DNA of 55,380 nucleotides from Nitrosomonas sp. (GCA_020852475.1 JADZAR010000097.1:1-55380), one strand, 5' to 3'; positions 40,046-50,519 are shown, counted from the first letter of the stretch. Notes: a model not told the origin generated them from the letters alone. A program made the numbers and translations.

Positions 40046-41773
40046 GTGGCCACGGTACCCGACGAAGTCAATACAGCAAATTCAACAAAAGTACAGCCGG
40101 GCGCGTCATCGAGCTCAGCTTTTGGATTAGATAAATTCAATCAGTTATCCCAGCATAAAAAACTGGGAATCATCGTTGCCATTGCGGCAACTGTTGCGCT
40201 ACTTGCAGGTGCCTGGTTATGGAGTCAGTCTCCGGACTACCGGGTGCTGTTTTCCAATATTTCCGATCAGGATGGCGCTGCTATTATTAATGCACTGCAA
40301 CAATCGAATGTGCCTTATAAGCTCTCTGATGGCGGCGGCGCTATTCTGGTGCCGAGTAATCAGGTGCATGAAATTCGGCTGCGCCTTGCCGGTCAGGGGT
40401 TGCCGCGCAGCGGTCTGGCCGGATTTGAGTTAATGGAAAATCAGAAATTCGGAACCAGTCAATTTCTCGAACAAGTCAACTATCAACGCGCGCTTGAGGG
40501 TGAATTGGCGCGCTCTGTGCAATCGCTGGCGGCTGTGCAAAGTGCGCGTGTTCATCTGGCGATTTCCAAGCCATCTGTTTTTGCAAGAGAAAGACAGCAG
40601 CCGACGGTTTCTGTGTTGCTGAATCTTTATCCAGGGCGAGTGCTGAACGAAGAGCAAGTCAGCGCTATTGTTCATCTGGTTTCCAGCAGTATTCCGAATT
40701 TACCGACAAGAAATGTGACTGTCGTCGATCAGAACGGTAACTTACTCAGTGGACAAGAACCGAAAAAAGAATCCAAGTTCGACGCGAAACAACTGGAATA
40801 TCTGCATGAGCTTGAGAAAAGTTACGTAAGCCGTATAGAAAAGATACTGTCGCCCATCACCGGCAGCGACAATGTACACGCGCAGGTAACAGCCGATCTC
40901 GATTTCTCGCGTATTGAACGGGCTGAGGAAATTTACCGGCCTAATAATACGCCAGACGATCCGGCCTCGGTTCGCAGCCAGCAAACCATGGAATCCTTGT
41001 CAACAGGCAACAAATTCGATGGTGGAATTCCGGGGGCGTTGACGAATCGTCCACCGGAGCCTGCTGCTGCGCCGATAGAAGTGGAAGGAGAACAGGGCGA
41101 GAAGAAACCCGAGCCATTGCCAACCGATCAGCGTAAGGAATCGACAACCAACTATGAGGTCGATAAAACAGTACAGCATACGCAATTGCCCGTAGGCAAC
41201 ATCAGACGTCTGTCGGCCGCGGTTGTTGTGAATTACCGCCGTGTCATCGACGGTGAGGGCAACATTACGCACACGCCGCTTTCCGCGGAAGAAATACAAG
41301 AAATCAATAAGCTGGTAAAAGACGCCATAGGTTATAACGAAGAGCGAGGCGATACGTTAACGGTTACCAATAACTTGTTCAGTGACGTGGGTGATGCTTC
41401 ACAAGGGATTCCTATATGGAAAGATCCTGAAATGATTATGCTGGCGATGGAAATCGCAAAACAACTCATCATCGCCGCGATTGTTCTGTTTTTCCTGTTA
41501 AAGGTTCTGCGGCCCTATCTGAAATCACTGATGCATGATCCTGCACTGGAAGAAAAGCAACGCGCCTTGCTGGCTGACAATACAGCGGCTGATGCAGACG
41601 AACAGTCCGTGCAGTTTGCTGCGGATGGTACGCCGCTGCTGGATCAGAAAGCCACCGAGGAAGAAGTCAGGAAGCGGCAGTTGGAAGAAAACATACAGAA
41701 AATCAGGAGTATGGCCAGAGAGGAGCCGGCCATTGTCGCCAACGTAGTTAAAGAGTGGGTAAACAATGGATAA
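40046..41773 (+). CDS. fliF: Flagellar MS-ring protein FliF
   Basis: FliF builds the membrane-embedded MS ring. The 575-residue product has a first membrane span (~40-59), the YscJ/FliF core with YRVLFSNISDQDGAAIINAL and QKFGTSQFLEQVNYQRALEGELARSVQSL (in parts), a low-complexity middle, and a second span (~475-490). The C-terminal ~30 residues bind FliG. Start is GTG with CAGGAGAA at 40033-40040. It overlaps fliG by eight bases. Confidence 0.96.
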   Translation: MATVPDEVNTANSTKVQPGASSSSAFGLDKFNQLSQHKKLGIIVAIAATVALLAGAWLWSQSPDYRVLFSNISDQDGAAIINALQQSNVPYKLSDGGGAILVPSNQVHEIRLRLAGQGLPRSGLAGFELMENQKFGTSQFLEQVNYQRALEGELARSVQSLAAVQSARVHLAISKPSVFARERQQPTVSVLLNLYPGRVLNEEQVSAIVHLVSSSIPNLPTRNVTVVDQNGNLLSGQEPKKESKFDAKQLEYLHELEKSYVSRIEKILSPITGSDNVHAQVTADLDFSRIERAEEIYRPNNTPDDPASVRSQQTMESLSTGNKFDGGIPGALTNRPPEPAAAPIEVEGEQGEKKPEPLPTDQRKESTTNYEVDKTVQHTQLPVGNIRRLSAAVVVNYRRVIDGEGNITHTPLSAEEIQEINKLVKDAIGYNEERGDTLTVTNNLFSDVGDASQGIPIWKDPEMIMLAMEIAKQLIIAAIVLFFLLKVLRPYLKSLMHDPALEEKQRALLADNTAADADEQSVQFAADGTPLLDQKATEEEVRKRQLEENIQKIRSMAREEPAIVANVVKEWVNNG

Positions 41774-42761
41774 CGATGGCTTGAAAAAGAGCGCGATTCT
41801 GCTTATGTCATTGGGTGAACAGGAAGCCGCGTCAGTGCTGAAATTTTTGTCACCCAAGGAAGTCCAGAAGCTGGGAACAGCCATGTCAACGTTGAATAAT
41901 GTCACGCAGGATGAAATTGAGAGTGCGGTTGACGAGTTCCATACGCAGGCCTCTGGCCGGACTTCGTTGGGACAAGACTCCAGTGAGTATATTCGCAAAG
42001 TGCTGACTGGCGCATTAGGTGATGAAAAAGCCGCGGGCCTGCTCGATCGGATTCTGCATGGCGACGATACCAGTGGAATTGAGGCGCTTAAATGGATGGA
42101 TGCGTCGTCAATTGTTGAGTTGATCAAGAATGAACATCCGCAGATTATTGCCACCATCCTGGTGCATATAGAGCGTGATCAAGCCAGTGAGGTTCTTAGT
42201 CTTTTTACGGAGCGGTTACGGAATGACACAATACTGCGCATCGCAACATTGGACAGTATTCAACCGGATGCGCTAAGAGAACTGAATGATGTACTCACAA
42301 AACTGTTGTCCGGTAGCACGAATATCCGTAAAGCGCCAATGGGGGGTGTTCGCACTGCGGCGGAGATACTGAATTTTGTACCTACGGCTCAGGAAGCCAG
42401 CGTGATCGAAAATATCAAGCAATATGACGAGGATCTCGCGCAGAAGATCATGGATGAAATGTTTGTGTTTGATAATCTGGCCGATGTTGATGATCAGGGA
42501 ATTCAATTATTGTTGAGAGAAGTGCAGTCCGAATCCCTGGTGGTCGCCTTAAAAGGCGCGGCGGAAGAAGTTCGAGAGAAAATCTTCAAAAACATGTCAA
42601 AACGCGCGGTTGAAGCATTGAAGGAGGATTTGGAAGGTAAAGGACCGGTGCGTGTATCCGAAGTTGAAGCGGAGCAAAAAGAAATACTCAGAGTACTGCG
42701 TCAATTGGCCGATAGCGGACAGATTGCTTTGGGCGGCAAGGGTGACGACAGTTATATTTAA
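41766..42761 (+). CDS. fliG: Flagellar motor switch protein FliG
   Basis: FliG is the rotor component interacting with stators. The 331-residue product shows KKSAILLMSLGEQEAASVLKFL at its N terminus, EHPQIIATILVHI and RAAEILNFV-like TAAEILNFV in the middle, and the C-terminal torque helix with LREVQSESLVVALKGA and RGPVRVSEVEAEQ-like GPVRVSEVEAEQ. Full length and intact. Confidence 0.96.
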   Translation: MDNDGLKKSAILLMSLGEQEAASVLKFLSPKEVQKLGTAMSTLNNVTQDEIESAVDEFHTQASGRTSLGQDSSEYIRKVLTGALGDEKAAGLLDRILHGDDTSGIEALKWMDASSIVELIKNEHPQIIATILVHIERDQASEVLSLFTERLRNDTILRIATLDSIQPDALRELNDVLTKLLSGSTNIRKAPMGGVRTAAEILNFVPTAQEASVIENIKQYDEDLAQKIMDEMFVFDNLADVDDQGIQLLLREVQSESLVVALKGAAEEVREKIFKNMSKRAVEALKEDLEGKGPVRVSEVEAEQKEILRVLRQLADSGQIALGGKGDDSYI

Positions 42762-42779
42762 ATTACCAGATTAGTGTGA

Positions 42780-43538
42780 ATGGAAACAGCCACTGTCATA
42801 CCAAAAGATAAACTGAAGTCCTGCCAGCTCTGGCAATGGAACACGCTGGATCGTTCCGGCGCAGAAGACGCTTCAGCGCATCGTCAGCAAGACACTGCGG
42901 AAGCAGAAATTCAGACTGATCATTCACATGATAGCAGTGTGGCGAAAAGTGAAGAACAACTGGCGGCAACAGCAGAAGAAATGGCTGCTCTTTTTCAGCA
43001 AGCCCGGGAAGACGGCCAGAAACAAGGTTATGAGGAAGGCCTGAGTAATGGGTATCAGGAAGGTTACAGCAAAGGTTATGAGGAAGGTCGTCAACAAGCC
43101 GGATCCGAGATAGAAGAAGAGTTGGCGCATATCAGGCGTGTATTTGGAAACCTTGACGACCAGCTGCATGACCTGGATCAGCAGGTTGCGCAAAATCTTT
43201 TAACGCTTGCCATCGATCTGGCGAAGAAAATGACTAAAGAGGCAATCGCCGTGCGACCTGAAATGATTCTTCCTGTTGTGCAGGATGCGGTACGCCAGCT
43301 TCCGGGCGTGATGCGGCCGCTGCGTCTGGTTTTGCATCCGGATGACGCCGGGATTGTGCGCCAGTATCTGAGTGAGCAACTATTGCAGGACAATGGGGAA
43401 ATTTTTGAAGATACGCAGATTGCTCAAGGCGGTTGCCGCATAGAAGCCGGCGGCAGCGAAATTGATGCCAGTATGGAAACACGCTGGAGAAGAATTCTGG
43501 CCGCAATAGGTCAGAATAGTGATTGGATTGAAAAATAA
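42780..43538 (+). CDS. fliH: Flagellar assembly protein FliH
   Basis: FliH is the regulator and stator of the export ATPase FliI. The 252-residue product has the FliH-typical run of GxxxG repeats (residues ~79-107: GYEEGLSNGYQEGYSKGYEEG is 20-plus so shown as GYEEG, GYQEG, GYSKG) and a C-terminal domain with DLAKKMTKEAIAVRPE and GGCRIEAGGSEIDASMETRW. It lies between fliG and fliI as usual. Confidence 0.93.
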   Translation: METATVIPKDKLKSCQLWQWNTLDRSGAEDASAHRQQDTAEAEIQTDHSHDSSVAKSEEQLAATAEEMAALFQQAREDGQKQGYEEGLSNGYQEGYSKGYEEGRQQAGSEIEEELAHIRRVFGNLDDQLHDLDQQVAQNLLTLAIDLAKKMTKEAIAVRPEMILPVVQDAVRQLPGVMRPLRLVLHPDDAGIVRQYLSEQLLQDNGEIFEDTQIAQGGCRIEAGGSEIDASMETRWRRILAAIGQNSDWIEK

Positions 43539-43541
43539 CGC

Positions 43542-44945
43542 ATGCACAATCATCATGAAAACTGGTGTAATTTTTTAGAGAATTGCAGTCAGCTTATTTC
43601 CGTTGTCAATCCGATTTTATCCAGTGGTACGATAACAAAGGTAACCGGCCTGATTATGGAAGTAACCGGTCTTAAGCTTGCGGTCGGCAGCAGCTGTGCC
43701 GTTTTTTTGATTAACGGCAACAGTATATCAGCCGAAGTCGTTGGTTTCTCAGAGGGGCGTTTGTTTTTGATGCCGACGGGTGAAGTATATGGGCTCACGC
43801 CGGGCGCGAAAGTCCTGCCTGCAGAAGTTGCGGCGCAAGTACCTAGAGTAGGCACCGTGCAGTATCCGAAAAGACGGCTGTCGGATCAAGCCAAACACGT
43901 CAATGTCGGATATGGATTGCTGGGTCGGGTATTGAATGGCGCCGGAGAGCCGCTGGACAATCTGGGGCCGGTGAAGGCGGAAAAAAATGTTCCGTTGTAC
44001 AGCAGACCCTATAATCCGCTCGAACGCATTCCGGTTTCTCAGCCACTTGATGTCGGTGTGCGGGCAATCAACACCCTGTTGACAGTAGGCCGCGGTCAAC
44101 GCATGGGTTTATTTGCGGGCAGTGGTGTCGGAAAAAGTGTGCTGATTGGTATGATGGCGCGTTACACCACTGCCGATGTTATCGTTGTCGGTTTGATCGG
44201 TGAACGCGGGCGCGAAGTTAAAGAATTCATTGAGAACATACTCGGACATGAGGGACTCGCCCGCTCCGTAATTGTCGCGGCGCCTGCGGATACCTCGCCG
44301 CTGTTGCGGTTGCAGGGCGCGTCATACGCAACAGCGATTGCAGAATTTTTCCGTGATGAGGGAAAACATGTGCTGCTCATTATGGATTCGTTGACACGCT
44401 ATGCAATGGCTCAACGCGAGATCGCACTGGCCATTGGCGAACCACCCGCGACAAAAGGTTATCCGCCATCCGTGTTTGCCAAACTGCCGCAGCTGGTTGA
44501 ACGCGCGGGTAATGGTAGTCGTGATAGTGGTTCGATTACTGCATTCTATACCGTACTCACTGAGGGCGACGATCATAACGATCCGATTGCCGACAGTGCG
44601 AGAGCGATACTGGATGGACATATCGTGCTTTCGCGCCGGCTGGCTGAGGCTGGACATTATCCGGCGATTGATATCGAAGCCTCAATCAGTCGTGTCATGT
44701 CGAGTGTGGTCCCAGCCGAGCAAATTGAAGCGGCAAGAAAATTCAAGAGTACTTTTTCACGTTATCAACGCAGTTATGACTTAATCAGTGTTGGGGCGTA
44801 TATGCCGGGTTCGGATCCGGCACTGGATCTGGCCATTCAACTCTATCCCAGACTGGAGGGTTTTCTGCAGCAGGGTATGACGCAGTATGAAAGCTATGAT
44901 GACAGTATCAAAAAAATATTGATGTTATTTGCGCCACCTAAATAA
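43542..44945 (+). CDS. fliI: Flagellum-specific ATP synthase FliI
   Basis: ATPase of the flagellar type III export apparatus. The 467-residue product has the Walker A AGSGVGKS (192-199), [15 protein letters not shown], Walker B region [36 protein letters not shown] (fragments [11 protein letters not shown] and [14 protein letters not shown]). The N terminus has ~25 extra residues compared with typical FliI; an internal start is possible but no better ribosome binding site was seen. Confidence 0.96.
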   Translation: MHNHHENWCNFLENCSQLISVVNPILSSGTITKVTGLIMEVTGLKLAVGSSCAVFLINGNSISAEVVGFSEGRLFLMPTGEVYGLTPGAKVLPAEVAAQVPRVGTVQYPKRRLSDQAKHVNVGYGLLGRVLNGAGEPLDNLGPVKAEKNVPLYSRPYNPLERIPVSQPLDVGVRAINTLLTVGRGQRMGLFAGSGVGKSVLIGMMARYTTADVIVVGLIGERGREVKEFIENILGHEGLARSVIVAAPADTSPLLRLQGASYATAIAEFFRDEGKHVLLIMDSLTRYAMAQREIALAIGEPPATKGYPPSVFAKLPQLVERAGNGSRDSGSITAFYTVLTEGDDHNDPIADSARAILDGHIVLSRRLAEAGHYPAIDIEASISRVMSSVVPAEQIEAARKFKSTFSRYQRSYDLISVGAYMPGSDPALDLAIQLYPRLEGFLQQGMTQYESYDDSIKKILMLFAPPK

Positions 44946-44962
44946 TCTTACTGAATTCAAAA

Positions 44963-45418
44963 ATGCCTGAAAACAAATCTTTACAGAAGCTGATTGAATT
45001 ATCCCAGGAGCAGAGTAATGAATCCGCGAAGAAATTGGGAAGGCTGAACGCACAGTATCGCGAAGCAGAGCAGAAACTCAATTTATTGCTGAATTATCGA
45101 CAAAATTACCAGCAACAGTTACAGAATGCTTCGCGGAATGGTATGGGGCATGCGGAGTGGCACAATTTTATGGCATTCATTCATAAACTTGATGCTGCGA
45201 TTATTGAGCAAAAACGTGCAGTCCATTATGCAGAGACCAGTCGTCTGGCGGGTTGCGATGAATATCAATCCTGTCAGCGTAAATTAAACGCTTTCGATAC
45301 GGTTTCACAACGTCATCAGAAAATGCGAGTACTCAAACAAAAAAAAATTGAGCAGAATGAAACGGATGAATTTTCATCCAACCGTTTTGCCCGGCAGGAT
45401 TCTGATCGGATGAAATGA
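44963..45418 (+). CDS. fliJ: Flagellar export protein FliJ
   Basis: FliJ is a coiled-coil stalk protein of the export ATPase. The 151-residue product is almost entirely helical and charged, with heptad-like spacing and EQSNESAKKLGRLNAQYREAEQKLNLLLNYRQNY (in parts) typical of FliJ. Assignment depends partly on position between fliI and fliK. Confidence 0.9.
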   Translation: MPENKSLQKLIELSQEQSNESAKKLGRLNAQYREAEQKLNLLLNYRQNYQQQLQNASRNGMGHAEWHNFMAFIHKLDAAIIEQKRAVHYAETSRLAGCDEYQSCQRKLNAFDTVSQRHQKMRVLKQKKIEQNETDEFSSNRFARQDSDRMK

Positions 45419-45479
45419 GCGATCAAACGAGTGTTTGATTGCGCGCATGAGAAGTTAATAATTTTATAGGATATTAATC

Positions 45480-46835
45480 ATGTTAGATCCAGTTGTTTCC
45501 ATGCAAGTACAAGCACAAGCACCTCAACCCTTAAAAGGCAATGATGGGCCAGGCAATGCAAACAAGTCCGAATCGGAAGGGTTCGATAATATTCTGGCGC
45601 GTGAAGTTGCTGAAAAAGAGCCTGCTCCAGCGGAGAGTTCTGTAAAAAAAGTAACCTCCGATGCGAACAGTAAGCAAACAGAATCAGTATCTGACCCATC
45701 GGTGGAACAGCCGGGTGATGCCGGTAAGGCCAGTATGAATCAGTTGACTGGTGTGGCAACAAGCGCCACAGACAGTGCAATGAGCGCGGACAGCATGAAT
45801 TATTCAACATCTGAATCAACGGTGAATCAGATTCAGTTTTTCCAGGCGTTGATACCGGAAAACAGTATTGGTACTGAAGTTATACCGTCTGCTCAGCCTA
45901 TTGTATCCACGGGAAATTTCACGCCGCCTAAAATTCAATCCGGCCTAATCGCTAGCATCGCGGATGCGATGCCGGATTCCGACTCGATTACTGCTACCAT
46001 TACGCAGCCTGTCCATCCCGGTGTGCAGGAAGACTTTATACAGAATTTTGCAGGGAGTGGCCCTAATGATTTGAGACCCATGGCGCGTGCTGTAAACTTT
46101 GTCGACGATGCGGCATTACCGGCGTTTTCTTCCGGTTTCCAGAAGCACTTATTCACGCGTGCAGGAGAGGTAAATCTATCGCTGCAGGCAGGTGTTGACA
46201 TGCTACAAACTCACGATTTGCTAAGCTTGAATGATGTGACGCAAGCTGTAGAAGCAAGTCCTTTGTTGCAGACAGGTGTTGATATGCCAGAATTTCACAG
46301 TCAGTCGGCTTCTGGCGGTCTGCCGCAAGCAACATCAAGCGCCGCGCTGCAAACAACTACTGCAACAGCCGCGCCTCTTCATGTCAATCTGGACATGCAG
46401 ATGGATCAGCCCAAGTGGGGTAACGAGTTTTCACAAAAAATCGTCTGGCTTGCGCATCAGCAGCATCAGGTTGCCGAGCTGCGTTTGAATCCCGCACATC
46501 TGGGTCCTGTTGAAATCATGTTAAGTCTTTCCGGAGACAATGGCGCTCAGGCATCGGCGCAATTCGTATCTCCCCATCTGGCAGTACGCGAGGCCATAGA
46601 GGCGGCGCTGCCGCGATTGCGCGAAATGATGGCGGAGAATGGCATCCAGCTTGGTGATGTCACGGTGGGTGCCGAATCATTTCAACGTCAGGAGCAAGGT
46701 GAGCGGCAGGGGCATCAACACGCGAGAAACGTCCATGGCGTGAATGGTTTCAATGCACGAGATGAATTAAATCCAGGGTTGGAGGGGCAGCTGACACTGA
46801 ACAGGCATAGCGGGATTGTCAATACTTTTGCTTGA
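45480..46835 (+). CDS. fliK: Flagellar hook-length control protein FliK
   Basis: FliK measures hook length and switches export specificity. The 451-residue product has a variable, Ser/Gln/Ala-rich N-terminal two thirds and the conserved C-terminal switch domain (~330-400): AELRLNPAHLGPVEIMLSL and VREAIEAALPRLREMMAENGIQL. An internal duplication of 28 codons is visible (LQAGVDM and LQTGVDM; DNA 46182-46204 and 46266-46288). The N-terminal part should act as the ruler. Confidence 0.92.
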   Translation: MLDPVVSMQVQAQAPQPLKGNDGPGNANKSESEGFDNILAREVAEKEPAPAESSVKKVTSDANSKQTESVSDPSVEQPGDAGKASMNQLTGVATSATDSAMSADSMNYSTSESTVNQIQFFQALIPENSIGTEVIPSAQPIVSTGNFTPPKIQSGLIASIADAMPDSDSITATITQPVHPGVQEDFIQNFAGSGPNDLRPMARAVNFVDDAALPAFSSGFQKHLFTRAGEVNLSLQAGVDMLQTHDLLSLNDVTQAVEASPLLQTGVDMPEFHSQSASGGLPQATSSAALQTTTATAAPLHVNLDMQMDQPKWGNEFSQKIVWLAHQQHQVAELRLNPAHLGPVEIMLSLSGDNGAQASAQFVSPHLAVREAIEAALPRLREMMAENGIQLGDVTVGAESFQRQEQGERQGHQHARNVHGVNGFNARDELNPGLEGQLTLNRHSGIVNTFA

Positions 46836-46917
46836 ATCCGGGAACCTTGGTTGACCGTTTTTCCGGGATGCCTTGAAAACTTGTGTTAGTGTGACGGATG
46901 GCAGTCTGGAGAGGGTC

Positions 46918-48219
46918 TCATATTCCTTCCGGATGCCGTTGCGATGAGAAAGTAATGCGAAAAGTCGTGCCGCGTCCGACCTGGCTTTCGACGTTGATTT
47001 TCCAGCCGTAATGGTTGCAGATGCGCTTGACGATCGGCAAACCGATGCCAAGTCCCTCCACGCGTGTAGTGCCACGAAAGAAACGTTCAAATAGCAAAGG
47101 CAGGAAAGCTGGCTCTATACCCATTCCGGTATCGGTCACGGATAGATGACCGCTGCTGTAATCTACCCGGATCGACCCTTCGTCAGTATATTGAATGGCA
47201 TTGCGCAGCAGATTGGTCAGCGCGGTATGCAGTGCCTGACGATTCAATGGAATAATAATGTCCGGACTGACGTTAACAATGAATTTCAGTTTTTTGCGAT
47301 GAATTTCGGGGTAGAGCGGTTCGGCGGCGTCATTGATGCATTCCGCGATGGCCACGGGCTCCATCACCCCCAGCGCCTGTTCGCGGGCCAGAAACAGCAG
47401 CGCCTGCAACTGTTCGCCCATGCGGGTTGTGGCTGATTCTATCCGTTTGATGCGCAGGCGTACCTTGTCGGAGAGGCCCGGCTCCGCATCCAGTAATTCA
47501 CAGCTGGTCAGAATGGTGGTAATCGGTGTTCTCAATTCATGACTGATATTGGCGGTGAATTCCTGTTCTCTTTGCAGCATCCGGCGTATTCGGTTCTGGT
47601 AGCCATCCAGCGCCGAGGCCAGCTGAGCGACTTCCTCGTCCATGTCGGATTTCATCAGCGGCACACCCTGTACATCGCCGGGTGCGAGCAGTCGGACTCT
47701 TTCGGCAAGATCGGTGACCTGTTTGACGAGCATGCCGGCCAGCATATAACCCACAACAAATGCGATGGCCGTGACGACGATCCAGGATAATAGGATGAGC
47801 AAGCGTAATTCGCTTAGCCGCTTTGTATGTAAAGTAATGCGATAAGCTACAATAAATTTAATGTTATCAATGGATTTTACGAAAACATAAATATTTTCGT
47901 AATCATAATAGATTCTGTGATAACCGTTATTCAAGCCGCGATAGTACGGCGGGATCTGTAATTCGTCATCGACATGCCGAACAACATAGCTTTTGAGATG
48001 CGAACCGATCTGGGAATAAAAGTCGGAATGCTTGCGATAGCGATGCACAAGATGATCCATTTCGACTTCGATCACTTGTCTGATATGCGCTTCTTCAATA
48101 TTGTCAGAAACAAGGTATAAAATGATGCATAGTGCGCCGACGATGACAATGCAGAAATTCGCCAGCGCGTTAGCGACACGCAGGCGCAGGCCGTGTTTAA
48201 TCCTGATGCGGTTTGTCAC
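46918..48219 (-). CDS. Two-component sensor histidine kinase (QseC/PmrB-like)
   Basis: The 433-residue kinase has two membrane spans (~18-37 and ~139-162) flanking a ~100-residue tyrosine-rich periplasmic domain, a HAMP region, HisKA with ANISHELRTPITTI (H227), and a HATPase domain with NLLRNAIQYT, DTGMGIEP and GLGIGLPIVKRI. It overlaps the regulator gene by 23 bases. The signal is unknown. It is convergent with fliK. Confidence 0.92.
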   Translation of the reverse strand: MTNRIRIKHGLRLRVANALANFCIVIVGALCIILYLVSDNIEEAHIRQVIEVEMDHLVHRYRKHSDFYSQIGSHLKSYVVRHVDDELQIPPYYRGLNNGYHRIYYDYENIYVFVKSIDNIKFIVAYRITLHTKRLSELRLLILLSWIVVTAIAFVVGYMLAGMLVKQVTDLAERVRLLAPGDVQGVPLMKSDMDEEVAQLASALDGYQNRIRRMLQREQEFTANISHELRTPITTILTSCELLDAEPGLSDKVRLRIKRIESATTRMGEQLQALLFLAREQALGVMEPVAIAECINDAAEPLYPEIHRKKLKFIVNVSPDIIIPLNRQALHTALTNLLRNAIQYTDEGSIRVDYSSGHLSVTDTGMGIEPAFLPLLFERFFRGTTRVEGLGIGLPIVKRICNHYGWKINVESQVGRGTTFRITFSSQRHPEGI

Positions 48220-48892
48220 GGGAAATCGTCAGGCAATAACCAATGCCGTGAACAGTTTCAATGGGGTCATAGCCGCCGACACGTGTCAAGGCGCGCCGTA
48301 GAACATGCATGTGGCTGCGCAGCGTATCGCTGGTTTCCTGTGCATCTTCCCAGGCTTCCGATTCCAGTTCCTTACGGCTGAATACGCGCCCCGGTTCGCT
48401 CATCATCAAGGCCAGTAACCGGACACATTTGGGCGGTAATTTGACGTCCTTGTTTTCAAAGCGGATTGAAAAAGTCTTGGGATCGTAGGAAAGATTGCCG
48501 ACTTCCAGCGTGCGGTTTGCGACGCGTCCGGAATGACGCTTGTGCAATGCGCTTAAACGGGCTTCAACTTCCTTGAGCGCAAAGGGCTTGACCAGATAGT
48601 CATCCGCGCCGTGCTCGAAACCGGTCAGCTTGTCTTCCAGCGTGTCCCTTGCGGTCAGCATCAGAATCGGTGTATCTATGCGTAATTCATTTCTGAGTTT
48701 CTGGCACAGGGCCAGTCCACTCATGCCGGGCAGACCCAGATCAAGCAGAATAGCATCGAACTGCTGCGTGGCGGCAAGATGAAGCCCCACAGCGCCGTCA
48801 GCCGCAGCATCCACACTGTGTCCATGTGACTCAAGAAAATCATAAAGATTGGCGGCGATCGCCATATCATCTTCGATGATCAAAATATGCAC
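48197..48892 (-). CDS. OmpR-family response regulator
   Basis: The 231-residue regulator has a receiver (MHILIIEDDMAIAANL, phospho-site D51 in ILLDLGLPGMSGL, TKP-like LVKPF) and a winged-helix DNA-binding domain (~130-225) with LPPKCVRLLALMMSEPGRVFSR. It pairs with the kinase encoded immediately downstream. Targets are not evident. Confidence 0.93.
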   Translation of the reverse strand: MHILIIEDDMAIAANLYDFLESHGHSVDAAADGAVGLHLAATQQFDAILLDLGLPGMSGLALCQKLRNELRIDTPILMLTARDTLEDKLTGFEHGADDYLVKPFALKEVEARLSALHKRHSGRVANRTLEVGNLSYDPKTFSIRFENKDVKLPPKCVRLLALMMSEPGRVFSRKELESEAWEDAQETSDTLRSHMHVLRRALTRVGGYDPIETVHGIGYCLTISRDKPHQD

Positions 48893-48947
48893 GTTGTTAC
48901 CTTTTTATAGCCCCTCGATAGCCTGTATATTACTGGGGCCTGAGAGC

Positions 48948-50024
48948 TTAATGAAATTTCCGGCTCAGTGTGTGGACCGCTTCAACCAGTGCGGCGGCAT
49001 TTTCCGGTGGTGTGAACTGGGATATGCCATGCCCCAGGTTAAACACATGGCCGGAGCCATGACCGTAGCTCGACAGTATTTTTTCCGCTTCTTTCGCAAT
49101 CACTTCCGGTGGCGCAAAAAGTATGGAAGGATCAAGATTACCCTGCAATGCCACCTTGTCGCCGACGCGGCGGCGCGCATCGCCGATATCGATCGTCCAG
49201 TCCAGACCTACCGCATCGCAGCCGATGTCGGCAATCGCTTCCAGCCATAAACCGCCGCCTTTGGTAAATACGATACAGGGTATACGCGCATTATCCTTTT
49301 CCCGCGTGATGCCGGCAATGATTTGCCGCATGTAGCGCAGAGAGAATTCCTGATAAGCCGAATGCGACAACGCGCCGCCCCAAGTGTCAAAAATCATGAC
49401 GGCCTGAGCACCCGATGCGATTTGCGCATTCAGGTAAGCCGTGACGGCCTGGGCATTTTTATCCAGTATCTGGTGCAGCAGATCAGGACGGCTGTAGAGC
49501 ATCGTCTTGATATCGCGGAAATCGGTGCCGCCGCGTCCTTCCACCATATAACAGGCGAGCGTGAACGGACTGCCGGAAAAACCGATCAGCGGCACGCGGT
49601 TATCCAGCGCCTTGCGGATTTCAGCCACGGCATCCATCACATAACGCAACTCGGTATCCGGATCAGGCACCCTGAGCGCATGAATCGCTTTTTCGTCCTT
49701 CAATGGCCTGTCGAATATCGGCCCTTCGCCCTGTGCGAAACGCAGTCCAAGACCCATGGCATCGGGAATCGTCAGGATATCGGAAAATAAAATCGCCGCA
49801 TCCAGCGGAAAGCGGTCGAGCGGTTGCAAGGTTACTTCGGTAGCCAGCGCCGGGGTTTTGCACAAGGTCAGAAAATCACCGGCGCGTGCGCGGGTTGCGT
49901 TGTATTCGGCCAGATAGCGCCCTGCCTGGCGCATCATCCATACGGGGGTATATTCAACGGGTTGCTTCAGCAAGGCCCGCAAAAAAGTATCATTCTTAAG
50001 TGTTGTCATCAGGGTATTGGTCAT
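48948..50024 (-). CDS. hemE: Uroporphyrinogen decarboxylase
   Basis: Converts uroporphyrinogen III to coproporphyrinogen III in haem synthesis. The 358-residue protein has the signature [19 protein letters not shown], split as [12 protein letters not shown], the [24 protein letters not shown] block, [16 protein letters not shown], and [20 protein letters not shown] near the C terminus. Full length and intact. Confidence 0.97.
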   Translation of the reverse strand: MTNTLMTTLKNDTFLRALLKQPVEYTPVWMMRQAGRYLAEYNATRARAGDFLTLCKTPALATEVTLQPLDRFPLDAAILFSDILTIPDAMGLGLRFAQGEGPIFDRPLKDEKAIHALRVPDPDTELRYVMDAVAEIRKALDNRVPLIGFSGSPFTLACYMVEGRGGTDFRDIKTMLYSRPDLLHQILDKNAQAVTAYLNAQIASGAQAVMIFDTWGGALSHSAYQEFSLRYMRQIIAGITREKDNARIPCIVFTKGGGLWLEAIADIGCDAVGLDWTIDIGDARRRVGDKVALQGNLDPSILFAPPEVIAKEAEKILSSYGHGSGHVFNLGHGISQFTPPENAAALVEAVHTLSRKFH

Positions 50025-50164
50025 TGGTATTGATTGTTAGCGTCCTGTCGTTGCCGGGACGAGTGGCCGGGTCAAAAAGGCGTCATAGCCGGGCGCGGCG
50101 CAAGCCCGTTATATTACCAGCGAATGGTCATGCCGTATATTGACAATTTTGCAACCGGCTGCAG

Positions 50165-50500
50165 GTGATTGATCTGGTGTGGACATTACCACCCGGTGAT
50201 GCGGATTTCAGTGCACGGTGGCGTTTGATCAAAAGCATATTTTCGCGGGCGCTAACCAAAACCGAATACCGTTCCGAGGACCTTTGCGCGGCATATGGCA
50301 GCGGCGTTATTGGGACATTGGATACGTGATGATCGTGATTACCGGCATCATGTGGATTACGTGCATGTCAATCCGTTAAAGCATGGTTATGTCAGGCGTG
50401 CAGCAGATTGGCCGTATTCCACATTGCATCGTTATGTCGCCAAAGGCATTTATTCCATGAGTTGGTGTGGTGATGCTGATGCGACGGTGGATGGCGCTTC
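50165..50500 (+). pseudogene. Decayed REP-associated tyrosine transposase (RAYT)
   Basis: Parts of a TnpA-REP/Y1-type transposase occur in three frames. Frame A reads LVWTLPPGDADFSARWRLIKS (as two parts: LVWTLPPGDADFS, RWRLIKSIFSRAL). Frame B gives GIWQRRYWD. Frame C continues HWIRDDRDYRHHVDYVHVN and PLKHGYVRRAADWPYSTLHRY. The N-terminal part with the first HUH residues is missing. At least two frameshifts are needed, so it cannot make an intact enzyme. A 160-codon frame-C ORF runs on into the HigA gene antisense and is not a real gene. Confidence 0.85.
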
Positions 50501-50519
50501 GTTTATCCACCCTGCCTTG

